Shown: positions 34,195-42,507 of the stretch, in pieces
Layout: the number at the start of each line of letters is the position of its first letter
Position numbering within the stretch: the stretch's first letter is position 1
Source: JAHRVQ01 sp051278195
Lineage (GTDB): Bacteria; Pseudomonadota; Gammaproteobacteria; Pseudomonadales; Azotimanducaceae
Direction: 5' to 3'
Assembly: GCA_051278195.1 (NCBI GenBank)
Contig: JBNMQM010000017.1
Span: 7,489 to 71,488 of the forward strand
DNA: 64,000 bases
Translations under genes and position numbers: made by a program
Notes under the pieces: model-generated
Databases searched by the model: none
What the model saw: the letters and a program-made list of their open reading frames with translations, nothing else
Told to the model about the DNA's origin: nothing

Positions 34195-35118
34195 ATGGGA
34201 TTATTACAAAACGGTAGGTGGGTAAACCAGTGGTACGACACTAAAGAGAGTGGCGGTGAGTTTCGTCGCCAGGACAGCAGGTTCCGTAGTTGGATCGGAG
34301 ACGACGAGTTTCCAGCGGAGCGCGATCGTTACCATCTCTATGTGTCTCTGGCTTGCCCTTGGGCACATCGGACGTTGATTTTCCGCAACCTGAAGCAATT
34401 GGAAGACGTCATTGGAGTTACGGTCGTTGAGCCTTTGATGCTAGACAACGGCTGGGAGGTGAAAGATTCTTTGTATGGATTTGACTATGCCTATCAGCTC
34501 TACCTGAAGTCCGACGAGAGTTATGAGGGGCGAGTCACTGTGCCAATACTGTGGGACAAGCATAGCGAAACCATTGTGAGTAATGAGTCTGAAGATATTG
34601 TTCGGATGATGAATACGGCATTCAACTCCCTGACGGGGAATAACCTCGACTTCTATCCAAGGTCGCTCCGGACAATGATCAACAAAGTTAACGAGCGTAT
34701 TTATCTTACTGTGAATAATGGGGTGTACAAGTGTGGTTTCGCAACGTCCCAGCTCGCTTATGAAAAGGCTTACGGCGAACTGTTTGAAAGTCTCGACTGG
34801 ATTGAAGGCATTCTTTCGCGACAGCGGCATCTTGTTGGTGACTCAACGACTGAAGCTGATTGGCGGCTTTTCACGACTCTTATTCGTTTTGATGCGGTCT
34901 ACCATGGCCACTTTAAGTGCAATAGGCAGAAGCTCAGCGAGTACCCCAATATATCTAACTATTTGCGCGAGCTCTATCAGTGCGAAGGCGTCGCGGAAAC
35001 CGTCGATTTCTTCCACATCAAACAGCACTACTATGGCAGTCACGCCACCATCAACCCGAGCGGCGTTGTACCACTTGGACCGAAGGAAGACTTTATGCTG
35101 GCTCATAACCGAATCTAA
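34195..35118 (+). CDS. yqjG: Glutathionyl-hydroquinone reductase (omega-class GST)
   Basis: 307 residues. LACPWAHRTLIFRNL contains the catalytic CPWAH motif of the Xi/omega-class glutathionyl-hydroquinone reductases (YqjG/EcM4). TVPILWD and NESEDIVRM are glutathione-binding stretches, and an all-helical C-terminal domain follows. It reduces glutathionylated hydroquinones, which fits its pairing with azoR. AAGGAAAG lies ahead of the ATG. An intrinsic terminator follows. Confidence 0.92.
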   Translation: MGLLQNGRWVNQWYDTKESGGEFRRQDSRFRSWIGDDEFPAERDRYHLYVSLACPWAHRTLIFRNLKQLEDVIGVTVVEPLMLDNGWEVKDSLYGFDYAYQLYLKSDESYEGRVTVPILWDKHSETIVSNESEDIVRMMNTAFNSLTGNNLDFYPRSLRTMINKVNERIYLTVNNGVYKCGFATSQLAYEKAYGELFESLDWIEGILSRQRHLVGDSTTEADWRLFTTLIRFDAVYHGHFKCNRQKLSEYPNISNYLRELYQCEGVAETVDFFHIKQHYYGSHATINPSGVVPLGPKEDFMLAHNRI

Positions 35119-35136
35119 TGACCGCCGATTTGAACT

Positions 35137-35180
35137 CAAAAAAAGCCCGGGTTTTCAAAGACCCAGGCTTTTTTTTTTTG
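35137..35180 (+). terminator. Intrinsic terminator after azoR-yqjG
   Basis: GCCCGGGT (35145-35152) pairs with ACCCAGGC (35161-35168) with one mismatch around an 8-nt loop, followed by an eleven-T run. The A-run before the stem would give a T-run on the other strand, so it can also serve the convergent pirin gene. Confidence 0.88.
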
Positions 35181-35206
35181 ATTGGCGCTTTTTATGAATC
35201 ACAGAA

Positions 35207-35255
35207 AATCGAACTAAAGTATGTCGAGCTAAGGTAAATTGGACTAAGGTAAATC
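35207..35255. repeat. Three degenerate 15-16 bp units over the pirin stop codon
   Basis: Units CGAACTAAAGTATGT, CGAGCTAAGGTAAATT and GGACTAAGGTAAATC follow one another. The last carries the stop codon of the minus-strand pirin gene (CTA at 35244-35246) and each copy repeats that triplet. It looks like a duplicated gene end. Confidence 0.65.
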
Positions 35256-35924
35256 AAACCACAATGCCTCGAGCGCCTCAGTTGCAACAATCTTCAGTGC
35301 AGTGTTGTTCGAACCGATTGCATCCCCTGCAGAAAATGATTTGCCGTTGATTTCAGCCTTACCGCTCACAATATGCAGGTAGCCAGTTCGATGGGTTTCT
35401 AGTTCTTGCCGTCCTTCCGCGGGCAACTTCAATCGCGACAAAGATACGGCTTGATGGACGTTAAGGGAACCCGCTTCACCCGTTGGCGTAACCAGCGGTG
35501 TGAGTAAACCGGTTTGTTCAATTCGCACCTGTTGATAGCTGGGTGTGAGTCCCAGTTCATTAGGTTGTATCCAGATTTGGAAGAACTTCACTGGTACCTG
35601 ATTCGAGTGGTTGTACTCAGAATGCATGATCCCTGTGCCGGCCGTCATGCGTTGTACTTCGCCTGCCTCCACGACGAATTCGTTACCCAGGGTGTCTTTA
35701 TGCTCTAGCGCGCCTTCAGTGACGTACGTGATGATCTCCATGTCTTGATGGCCATGGGTGTCAAAGCCGCCACCTGCTGCCACTGTGTCGTCATTGATAA
35801 CGCGCAAGGCTGAAATGCCCATATGTGATGGATCGTGGTAGTGGCCAAAAGAGAAGCTGTGTTTGCTGTCGAGCCAGCCAATATTTTCTGCGCCGCGTTC
35901 GTCCGACCTTCTAATGTATTCCAT
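35244..35924 (-). CDS. Pirin-family protein (YhaK/quercetinase-like)
   Basis: 226 residues, bicupin. HYHDPSHMGISALRVINDD, GGFDTHGHQDMEIITYV (metal-binding histidines) and TAGTGIMHSEYN (further metal ligands) are typical of YhaK and YhhW. Members are iron-binding oxidoreductases or quercetinase-like enzymes, thought to respond to oxidative or quinone stress. Position beside LysR-azoR-yqjG supports a shared stress role; the reaction is not known. Confidence 0.9.
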   Translation of the reverse strand: MEYIRRSDERGAENIGWLDSKHSFSFGHYHDPSHMGISALRVINDDTVAAGGGFDTHGHQDMEIITYVTEGALEHKDTLGNEFVVEAGEVQRMTAGTGIMHSEYNHSNQVPVKFFQIWIQPNELGLTPSYQQVRIEQTGLLTPLVTPTGEAGSLNVHQAVSLSRLKLPAEGRQELETHRTGYLHIVSGKAEINGKSFSAGDAIGSNNTALKIVATEALEALWFDLP

Positions 35925-36091
35925 AGTCTTTCTCCTGTTAGCTTAAGAAGTCACTATAGATAAATTGCAGAAAGTGAATCAGAGTCAAAAACAGAACGAT
36001 ATGCTCAGCTTTTCTGATGATTCTGCTGTGGTTTTGCCTTTAGTTTACACTTTGGTTTTACAAGGACCGACGAATAGAAATTCCGAACAAG

Positions 36092-36715
36092 CTAGGCTGG
36101 ATCGGGTAGCCCGGGAAATGGGCCTTTTCCTGCGCTGAAGAATGCGATTTCCCTCTGTTCTTCCTCAATGCTGATGCGAAATACTAGATCGTTGTTTTGA
36201 TGAATCGCCAGTGTCTGCTTTGGGTCATAGCCCATCAGATAGGCCACCATTACTTTGCCGATCATGCCATGAGACACGATTGCTATATTCTGCTGCTCTG
36301 CTTTGAGCAGTTCTTCAACGAATGGTTTTGAGCGTTCAAACATATCTGGATAGTTTTCACCATTGGGTGCGCGATAGTTGAAGCGATCAGCTTCGAGCGC
36401 TGCCCATTCATCATGCCACTTTACTCTGATGTCAGCATACATCTCACCACTCCAGTCGCCGCAGTCCCATTCCATCACTCGATCATCAAAAATCGGCTCG
36501 AGCTTAAGATAACCATTGATGATCTCGGCGGTTTGCCGAGTTCGGTCGAGCGGAGAAACAAGTAGCGCGTCGATGGAAAGATTTGCGAGCAATTGGCCGT
36601 TGATGTCAGCGTGGCCGCGACCTCGCTCATTGAGATTGGAGTTCCATTGACCCTGCATGCGAGCGATGGCGTTCCACTCGGTTTGGCCGTGGCGTACAAA
36701 ATATAGATGCTTCAT
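36092..36715 (-). CDS. Histidine phosphatase family protein
   Basis: 207 residues. LYFVRHGQTEWN contains the phosphate-accepting histidine of the RHG motif; SPLDRTRQTAEI and IAIVSHGMIGKVM hold the other active-site arginine and histidine. It resembles cofactor-independent phosphatases of the PhoE/GpmB type. The substrate cannot be told. It lies 17 nt after a small membrane protein gene of a sigma-factor cluster and may be the last gene of that run. Confidence 0.88.
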   Translation of the reverse strand: MKHLYFVRHGQTEWNAIARMQGQWNSNLNERGRGHADINGQLLANLSIDALLVSPLDRTRQTAEIINGYLKLEPIFDDRVMEWDCGDWSGEMYADIRVKWHDEWAALEADRFNYRAPNGENYPDMFERSKPFVEELLKAEQQNIAIVSHGMIGKVMVAYLMGYDPKQTLAIHQNNDLVFRISIEEEQREIAFFSAGKGPFPGLPDPA

Positions 36716-36732
36716 GGAAAACCTGACAGAGA

Positions 36733-37101
36733 TTAGAAAGGCAAAAGACTAACATGCCATTCAGACGATTTGGGTCGTGCGAAACGTAATAACCTGATGA
36801 GTAATAGGACCAGCGCACCAGCGTTGTTAATCGGCGTCATTACCCATGCCAACCAGCCGCCGCCAAGACTAAAAAGAGGCATGGTGAGCGATTGTGTGAG
36901 GAAGGTCGCGATTTCGAGCGGTACGGCGAACAGGGAGGCAATGATGATGAGTCCACCGCCCACTGTGATCCAGAGATAAAGGGTCCGCCGATTCCGCTGA
37001 TCAATTTTCTGCATCGTTCGCACAACAAATTCGTTGTCGTCAGCAATCTGAACAGGTTGGTCAAATAGACCCTGGAGTGATGTGTCGCGTAGGTCGCTCA
37101 T
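36733..37101 (-). CDS. Small membrane protein coupled to an ECF sigma factor
   Basis: 122 residues, no family recognised. A soluble N-terminal part of about 38 residues is followed by two hydrophobic segments (LYLWITVGGGLIIIASLFAV near 42-61 and about 70-105) and a short basic tail. The ATG overlaps the sigma-factor stop by 4 nt. Position, coupling and topology suggest that it is the cognate anti-sigma protein, but it has no zinc motif. Unconfirmed. Confidence 0.65.
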   Translation of the reverse strand: MSDLRDTSLQGLFDQPVQIADDNEFVVRTMQKIDQRNRRTLYLWITVGGGLIIIASLFAVPLEIATFLTQSLTMPLFSLGGGWLAWVMTPINNAGALVLLLIRLLRFARPKSSEWHVSLLPF

Positions 37102-37664
37102 GATTCAGGTTCGCCTTTGCGGTTAGTTCTGTATGCAGAAAGGCTTGCTTGCAACCGAGCTGTGCCTCTCGTGATATGTGATTTTACGGTGCCGAGTGCG
37201 AGTCCCGTAGAGTTCGCGATTTCTTGGTGGCTCATACCCTCCTGGTAAGACAGTACTACGCAAAGTCGTTCGCTGGTTTTTAGAGCAAGCAGCGCTGTGT
37301 CGAGATCCATGGCTACGGCGGGTTGTTCGTCATTTGATAAGAGGTCTTCTGGTTCATCTGTTGCTCGTAAAAGGTCTCGTTTGCGGCAGTGCTGTAACCA
37401 AGTATTGATGGTCAACTGCTTGAGCCAACCGCCAAAAGCGTCGCTGTCTCTAAGGCTCGAAATTTTTAGATAGGCCTGCAAGAATGCTTGTTGGCAGAGA
37501 TCTTCTGCGAGCACAGAATTTGAGCATAGCCGCCGCATTAGCTGCTTAACGATAGATTGTCGCCGCTTGACCAGTTCTGCAAAGGCGTCCTTGTCACCCT
37601 CTTTTGCCAGAGTGATGATCATGGCTTCTGGGCAATCGGGGTAAAAGTCTCGAGACTTCTTCAA
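37098..37664 (-). CDS. ECF-type RNA polymerase sigma factor (second)
   Basis: 188 residues if started at the TTG at 37664 (MKKSRDFYPDCPEAM), which begins 5 nt after the upstream gene ends; the frame is open to 37742 but that part overlaps the neighbour. Region 2 has LAEDLCQQAFLQAYLK and GGWLKQLTINTWLQHCRKRD. Region 4 has the helix-turn-helix MSHQEIANSTGLALGTVKSH. It differs clearly from the first ECF protein in this window. The start codon is uncertain. Confidence 0.83.
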   Translation of the reverse strand: MKKSRDFYPDCPEAMIITLAKEGDKDAFAELVKRRQSIVKQLMRRLCSNSVLAEDLCQQAFLQAYLKISSLRDSDAFGGWLKQLTINTWLQHCRKRDLLRATDEPEDLLSNDEQPAVAMDLDTALLALKTSERLCVVLSYQEGMSHQEIANSTGLALGTVKSHITRGTARLQASLSAYRTNRKGEPES

Positions 37665-37669
37665 ACCTT

Positions 37670-38074
37670 TTATCTGTCCTTTTGATCTTCGTACCAGGGC
37701 GTGGTTATCATGCCGCCGATCCAGGCACCGATCCCGGTGCAAGCGGCTAGTGCCGAAACACCCAGCACTGCGGTTCTCGCGTCCTGTTCAATGTTGCCGA
37801 GAAAAATTGAGAGTATGGCTAGGCCCACGGATACCGCTAGCAACCAGAGCGCAGCGATTTTGAACGCCCGATCCGGGCGGTCATTGTCTTTGGTTTCAAT
37901 CAGGCCGAGGCTCTTGAGCAGCTTGTCATCCAGTGTCTGCCCGGACTCGATTATGCGCCGTAGCGTTTCGTGCTTGGTTTCTCGTTTCCGAATGTTGCTC
38001 CAGACGCCTGCGATGACGCAAGTACCTATAAACCCCCAAAATGCTAAAGCCGAAAGGCCCGCGCCAATTTCCAT
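37670..38074 (-). CDS. Membrane protein upstream of the second sigma factor (DUF6249-like)
   Basis: 134 residues. Three hydrophobic segments lie at about 5-22, 72-92 and 103-122, with a charged cytoplasmic stretch between the first two (IRKRETKHETLRRIIESGQT, then LDDKLLKSLG). This layout resembles small DUF6249-type membrane proteins found beside sigma-factor genes. It is encoded directly before the sigma gene, so it may help sense envelope conditions. Function unknown. Confidence 0.65.
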   Translation of the reverse strand: MEIGAGLSALAFWGFIGTCVIAGVWSNIRKRETKHETLRRIIESGQTLDDKLLKSLGLIETKDNDRPDRAFKIAALWLLAVSVGLAILSIFLGNIEQDARTAVLGVSALAACTGIGAWIGGMITTPWYEDQKDR

Positions 38075-38197
38075 TGTTTTGCCTCAAATGCTGGTTCGTT
38101 AATAAGATAGATGCATCAGTATCCTGTTTTAGATGCAGGGTGCTAAAAAGAAATTTTGGTTTATGCTCTGTTCAACTAATTTTTAGGACTCGCGCTC

Positions 38198-38830
38198 GTG
38201 AACATCGATCACTTAATGTGGGCCTGTGCAGATCTCGACACGGGTATTTCGCAGTTAGCGGATCTGACGGGTATCACAGCCGCGTATTCAGGTCGTCACG
38301 CTGGTCAGGGAACGCGCAACGCGCTGATGGCCCTTGGTGATGATTGTTATCTGGAAATAATTGCTCCAGACCCTGAGCAATCTCTGGAAGGAACCTTTGG
38401 CGGCAGGCTCGCCAAGTTAACGAATAGCGGTTTGTTGTCCTGGGCGATGGCTTGCCGGGATTTGGAGAGCCACAGACTTAAGCTCAGTCAAAGCGGATAC
38501 TTGACGACAAATGTACAAACCACCGCGCGCGAGAATCCCAATGGCGAGCAGCTGACATGGCAGTTACTATTTGTCCGAAGCTTGCGCGGCGCGCCCTTTT
38601 TTATTGATTGGTTGAACTGTGTCCACCCGGCAACGACCAGCCCAGCTGGGTGTGAGCTCAAAAACCTCACACTCAAGGCGCCTGAAATATCGGAGCTTGC
38701 CGCGCTCGTGGGCGAGGTGGGTCGGTTGTGTCTGGAAGGCGACGATGAAATAGGGCTGCATGCACGAATAGAATCGCCTAACGGCGAGGTTTTGCTAACA
38801 CCGCTGGTTACGTCCATTCAGGTTTTTTGA
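38198..38830 (+). CDS. VOC/glyoxalase-like domain protein
   Basis: 210 residues. NIDHLMWACADLDTGISQLA opens like the Glyoxalase_3 type of the vicinal-oxygen-chelate superfamily, followed by ALGDDCYLEIIAPDPEQ with a second metal-ligand-like glutamate. GTG start at 38198. Related proteins are annotated only as glyoxalase-like, with no known substrate. It is monocistronic by spacing. Confidence 0.78.
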   Translation: MNIDHLMWACADLDTGISQLADLTGITAAYSGRHAGQGTRNALMALGDDCYLEIIAPDPEQSLEGTFGGRLAKLTNSGLLSWAMACRDLESHRLKLSQSGYLTTNVQTTARENPNGEQLTWQLLFVRSLRGAPFFIDWLNCVHPATTSPAGCELKNLTLKAPEISELAALVGEVGRLCLEGDDEIGLHARIESPNGEVLLTPLVTSIQVF

Positions 38831-38906
38831 TTTGAGAATGGTTGGCTTGGCTATGCGACTATGCTGAGATCATGATGTCTTGGCGACAAAGGGAAGTGAT
38901 CGATCA

Positions 38907-39278
38907 ATGAAAGACTGCAATCAGTGCGGCAAGTGCTGCCAAATTTATGGTGGCAGCGGCGGGCTCAGTGTCACGCAGGACGAAATTGACTGGTGGGATG
39001 ATCACCGTCCTGAGATCGCCCGATATGTAAGCGATGGCCAAATTTGGATCGACCCCAAAACAGGTGAGCAACTCGGTGGCTGTCCTTGGCTGCGGAAATT
39101 GCCAGACGAGGAAAAGTACACCTGCGATATCTATTTTGATCGTCCCGACGACTGCCGGCAGTATCCTGTAATGGTCAGCGACATGATTAGAGATGAGTGC
39201 GAAATGATCGAAGTGAAAGATTTGTTAAACCCATCGGCAGCGCAAGAACATTTAAATCGGATCACCTCCCGGGGTTGA
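38907..39278 (+). CDS. YkgJ-family cysteine cluster protein
   Basis: About 123 residues from the ATG at 38907 (a TTG at 38880 would add nine). The N-terminal CNQCGKCCQ and later GGCPWL, YTCDIYF and DDCRQYPV supply the conserved cysteines of the YkgJ (UPF0153) family, expected to bind a zinc or Fe-S centre. Cytoplasmic; role unknown. A 13-bp tandem duplication follows 9 nt after its stop. Confidence 0.82.
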   Translation: MKDCNQCGKCCQIYGGSGGLSVTQDEIDWWDDHRPEIARYVSDGQIWIDPKTGEQLGGCPWLRKLPDEEKYTCDIYFDRPDDCRQYPVMVSDMIRDECEMIEVKDLLNPSAAQEHLNRITSRG

Positions 39279-39287
39279 GCAATTCCA

Positions 39288-39313
39288 TTAACCAGCTCTC
39301 TTAATCAGCTCTC
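39288..39313 (+). repeat. 13-bp tandem duplication after the YkgJ gene
   Basis: TTAACCAGCTCTC (39288-39300) is followed at once by TTAATCAGCTCTC (39301-39313), one mismatch. Confidence 0.7.
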
Positions 39314-39360
39314 CTCAACGGCGCTAATAACGACGTGAAACCGAGAAACATCCTACTTTT

Positions 39361-39374
39361 TTGACATAGATCAA
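39361..39374 (+). promoter_or_regulatory. FNR/DNR-like site upstream of norB
   Basis: TTGACATAGATCAA matches the FNR/CRP-family consensus TTGAT-N4-ATCAA at 9 of 10 positions. With activation at -41.5 a start point near 39409 would be expected, and TGAATA (39395-39400) could be its -10. TTGATCGCC also occurs twice downstream, 32 bp apart (39375-39383, 39407-39415). Confidence 0.7.
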
Positions 39375-39432
39375 TTGATCGCCTCTTTAGTCGCTGAATA
39401 CCTCTCTTGATCGCCCGCGGATAGGTATCTAA

Positions 39433-39455
39433 TACATGCATGCAAAATACAATTT
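39433..39455 (+). promoter_or_regulatory. NsrR-like site upstream of norB
   Basis: The 23-bp stretch from 39433 (TACATGCATGC, A, AAATACAATTT) agrees with the NsrR 11-1-11 consensus at about 15 of 20 informative positions. It lies just after the likely start point, a fitting place for an NO-sensing repressor. Confidence 0.5.
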
Positions 39456-39516
39456 AAAAAAATCTGCGTTTCACTTCGCTTGAACTTCAGAGTGAATGTG
39501 AATGCCCTAAAAAGGG

Positions 39517-41823
39517 ATGTGTATGCAAAGTTACAAAGCGGTGTTCAGTACAAGTGCACTGTGGAAAATATTAGCGATATCCACAGTCATCAGCATGAGT
39601 ATCTTGCTGTTCTTTGGGCGAGAGATTTATCAACAGGCGCCACCTCTACCCAGTAAAGTGATCACTAGTAGTGGGTCGGTTATTTATACGCTTGATGATG
39701 TTCAGCGAGGTCAGAACATATGGCAGTCGTTGGGGGGCATGCAGAAGGGTACAGTTTGGGGACATGGAAGTTATCTAGCACCCGATTGGAGTGCAGATTG
39801 GCTGCACCGAGAAGCCCTGGCGATACTGGATCTGGAGGCGATGAAAAATCACGGTGCAAACTTTGATGCAATCGAGTTAACCCAGCAGGCAGTTCTGAAG
39901 GCGCTGCTAAGACTTGAGATTCGTGAAAATACTTGGGATAGCAGTTCTGGTGAGATAACCGTTAGTGCTACGCGAAGTGAGGCTATTGCCCGAGTAGCAA
40001 AGCACTATTCAGATGTATTCCAGTCTAAAAATGACGACAATTCTCGTCAGCTAAGAGAGCAGTACGCATTCTCGACCGCAGTCACGCTTGGTGATGATGA
40101 TATGCATGCTCTGTCTGCCTTCATTTTCTGGACCAGTTGGAGTGCCGTCACGAATCGCCCTGATGACAATATCTCCTATACCAGTAACTGGCCCTATGAT
40201 CCTTTGGTCGATAATACGCCGCCAGGTAGCTTGCTCATCTGGACCTTAATCAGTGTGATCCTACTGATCGGAGCAACCGGCGCGTTGGTTTGGTTTTATG
40301 CCCAACAATATGATATTTGGCGCGACGATCTCGAACCCGAAGGTGGTGTTGCTGAGGATAATCTGCTCACTCAGGCCGTTCAGACACCTTCCATGAAAGC
40401 GACGGCCAAATATTTCTGGACGGTGATTGCCTTGTTTGGCTTACAAATTATTCTCGGCACTATTACCGCTCACTATGCGGTAGAGGGGCAGGACTTTTAT
40501 GGTTTCCCATTGTCCGAGTACCTTCCTTATAGCGTCACACGAACCTGGCACACACAGTTAGCGGTATTTTGGATTGCAACGGCATGGTTGGCGACGGGTC
40601 TATATGTCGCCCCGCTTATCTCTGGGCACGAACCTAAATACCAGCATTGGGGCGTGAACTTTTTGTACGTTTGCCTGTTGATCATTGTGGTCGGGTCCTT
40701 CGCTGGAGAATGGCTTGGTATTAACCAATTCTTCAGTGATCTAACAATGAACTTCTGGTTTGGCCATCAGGGTTATGAATACGTTGATCTCGGTCGGTTC
40801 TGGCAGATATTCCTCTTCGTCGGTCTGATCGTTTGGCTAATACTGATGTTTCGTGCATTGCTGCCTGCGATCTTGAAGAAGGATGCCAGTCGATCTCTCA
40901 TCATGTTGTTGACCCTATCGGCGGTTGCCATTGGGTTGCTCTACGGTGCCGGACTTGCCTGGGGGCAACATACGCACATCAGCATTATGGAATATTGGCG
41001 TTGGTGGGTGGTTCATCTTTGGGTCGAAGGTGTTTTCGAAGTCTTCGCGACCACGATCATTGCTTTGCTATTCGTCAAAATGGGCTTGCTGCGAGACTCA
41101 ACGGCAACGATATCGGTTCTGTTTGCCACCATTGTGTTTCTCACGGGGGGCGTCCTCGGTACATTCCATCACTTGTACTGGAGTGGTACACCAATCTCCG
41201 TCATCGCCTTAGGTGGTGTGTTCTCTGCCCTTGAGGTTGTGCCGCTGGCGGTCATTGGCTTTGAAGCCTATCAACACGCCAAGTTAGAAAGGCAGGCAAC
41301 ATGGACGGCTTTCTATCACTGGCCTTTGAAGTTCTTTGCGGCGGTTTCGTTCTGGAATTTGGTCGGTGCTGGCTTGCTCGGGTTCTTGATAAACACACCG
41401 TTAGCTTTGTATTACATGCAGGGCTTAAACACGACTGCTGCGCACGCGCATGGGGCGATGTTTGGTGTTTACGGCATGTTGGGTATTGGTTTGATGCTTT
41501 TCTGTTTTAGAGGCATGGCACCCGACTTCGAATGGAACCGAACCTGGATGAACTGGTCATTCTGGAGTCTGAATGCAGGCCTGGTATTGATGATCGTCTT
41601 TGCACTTTTACCCGCGGGCTTATGGCAGACCTACAACGCCAATGTGCACGGCTATTGGTATGCGCGTTCAGCAGAGTTCATTCACAGCCCCCTAATGGAA
41701 TCATTAGTATGGTTGCGTGTGCCCGGTGATGTGGTATTCGCCTTTGGGGCGTTTGCGCTATTTGTCGCGATGATTGGGGTGTTCAAAGCGGTATGGACAC
41801 AGAATAAGCTTGCTGTAAGTTAG
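39517..41823 (+). CDS. norB: Quinol-dependent nitric oxide reductase (qNOR)
   Basis: Membrane enzyme that reduces 2 NO to N2O with electrons from quinol. It has 768 residues. An N-terminal extension resembling a fused NorC domain but lacking a haem-c motif (GQNIWQSLGGMQKGTVWGHG) identifies the single-subunit qNOR type. About 13-14 hydrophobic segments follow, with haem/FeB ligands in TRTWHTQLAVFWIATAW, EYWRWWVVHLWVEGVFEVF and FHHLYWSG. The start may be 39517 or the ATG at 39523. No norC or nir genes adjoin, so NO detoxification rather than denitrification is likely. FNR- and NsrR-like sites precede it. Confidence 0.94.
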   Translation: MCMQSYKAVFSTSALWKILAISTVISMSILLFFGREIYQQAPPLPSKVITSSGSVIYTLDDVQRGQNIWQSLGGMQKGTVWGHGSYLAPDWSADWLHREALAILDLEAMKNHGANFDAIELTQQAVLKALLRLEIRENTWDSSSGEITVSATRSEAIARVAKHYSDVFQSKNDDNSRQLREQYAFSTAVTLGDDDMHALSAFIFWTSWSAVTNRPDDNISYTSNWPYDPLVDNTPPGSLLIWTLISVILLIGATGALVWFYAQQYDIWRDDLEPEGGVAEDNLLTQAVQTPSMKATAKYFWTVIALFGLQIILGTITAHYAVEGQDFYGFPLSEYLPYSVTRTWHTQLAVFWIATAWLATGLYVAPLISGHEPKYQHWGVNFLYVCLLIIVVGSFAGEWLGINQFFSDLTMNFWFGHQGYEYVDLGRFWQIFLFVGLIVWLILMFRALLPAILKKDASRSLIMLLTLSAVAIGLLYGAGLAWGQHTHISIMEYWRWWVVHLWVEGVFEVFATTIIALLFVKMGLLRDSTATISVLFATIVFLTGGVLGTFHHLYWSGTPISVIALGGVFSALEVVPLAVIGFEAYQHAKLERQATWTAFYHWPLKFFAAVSFWNLVGAGLLGFLINTPLALYYMQGLNTTAAHAHGAMFGVYGMLGIGLMLFCFRGMAPDFEWNRTWMNWSFWSLNAGLVLMIVFALLPAGLWQTYNANVHGYWYARSAEFIHSPLMESLVWLRVPGDVVFAFGAFALFVAMIGVFKAVWTQNKLAVS

Positions 41824-41920
41824 TGCCGCTGATGCCTAGTCGGGGGCGCCTAGCTCCGCGTCTGCCTTAGCTTGGTATTGTTTTTGTTCTGTTCTGGGAA
41901 TGTCTAATGCTGGGGGATTG

Positions 41921-42010
41921 CCTCTCATCACTTCATTTTTGTGATTGGATACGGCGGGTCATTCGCCCTCTCACAATTTGATTTTTGTGTTGGGTAACAC
42001 AAGAATCAAA
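41921..42010. repeat. Long hairpin and imperfect direct repeat between norB and ssrA
   Basis: At 41977-42010 a near-perfect 15-bp stem (TTTGATTTTTGTGTT with AACACAAGAATCAAA, one G-T) closes on a GGGT loop. Neither side has a terminator-grade T-run. An imperfect copy of its left arm (CTCATCACTTCATTTTTGTG) lies about 50 bp upstream at 41923-41942. On the minus strand the hairpin is about 54 nt beyond the ssrA 3' end and might end or protect that transcript. The rest of the 240-nt gap shows no gene. Confidence 0.6.
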
Positions 42011-42063
42011 ATGCTGCCGGGCCTTGATCTTCGGTCCGTCTAGCGACGAACCTGCAGACAAGT

Positions 42064-42442
42064 TGGTGGAGGCGGCGGGTTTCGAACCCGCGTCCGTCAG
42101 TACTCTGCCTTCGGCTCTACATGTTTATTCCGTCTACTGTTTAACCTCTCACTGGCCCGACGAAAAGGGATTAAGAGGCGAGCTTGCTTTAAGTTTAGCT
42201 GCTTTAGCCACAAGCGGGGCCTGACAGCGGTCCCATGAGTCGTGCACCCGGTTTAAATACATGGGCACATTCGCCCCGGGTCAAGCTGGTACTAAATTAC
42301 TCTAAAAGAGTTTTTTAGGCAGCTAATGCGTAGTTTTCGTCATTGGCAACTGTAAAAGTTACAGTAATTGATTTACGAGAGTTACTACCCTCTCGACATG
42401 CACCTTAGGGTTCGCTACCGGCGTCGAATCCAAATCGCCCCC
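42064..42442 (-). ncRNA. ssrA: Transfer-messenger RNA (tmRNA)
   Basis: Rescues stalled ribosomes with SmpB. The 5' end GGGGGCG (from 42442) pairs with CGCCTCC near the 3' end, with G3-U as third pair, the alanine identity element. GGTTTCGAACCC-type T-arm sequence and a genomically encoded CCA (42064-42066) close the molecule. The tag frame at 42347-42315 reads ANDENYALAA-stop with GCC as resume codon, the same tag as in E. coli. About 379 nt, one-piece. It lies downstream of smpB on the same strand. Confidence 0.97.
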
Positions 42443-42468
42443 GTTTTAAAACCTTTCGTAGACCGCGC

Positions 42469-42496
42469 ATCTTACGGTAATTGCGCGACATCACAA
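42469..42496 (-). promoter_or_regulatory. Sigma-70 promoter of ssrA
   Basis: On the minus strand, TTGTGA (42496-42491), 16 nt, then TAAGAT (42474-42469). The mature 5' end is 27 nt after the -10, leaving a short leader for RNase P processing. Confidence 0.6.
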
Positions 42497-42507
42497 GCTC
42501 TCTGGGA

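Noticed and set aside
37665..37742. Longer N-terminus for the second ECF sigma factor
   Set aside because: It would overlap the coding end of the preceding membrane protein and adds a basic stretch unlike sigma factors; TTG 37664 is preferred.
41985..42224. Open frame of 79 residues (contains LVEAAGFEPASVS)
   Set aside because: It is an antisense read through the 3' part of tmRNA; this peptide pattern is a well-known false gene at RNA loci.
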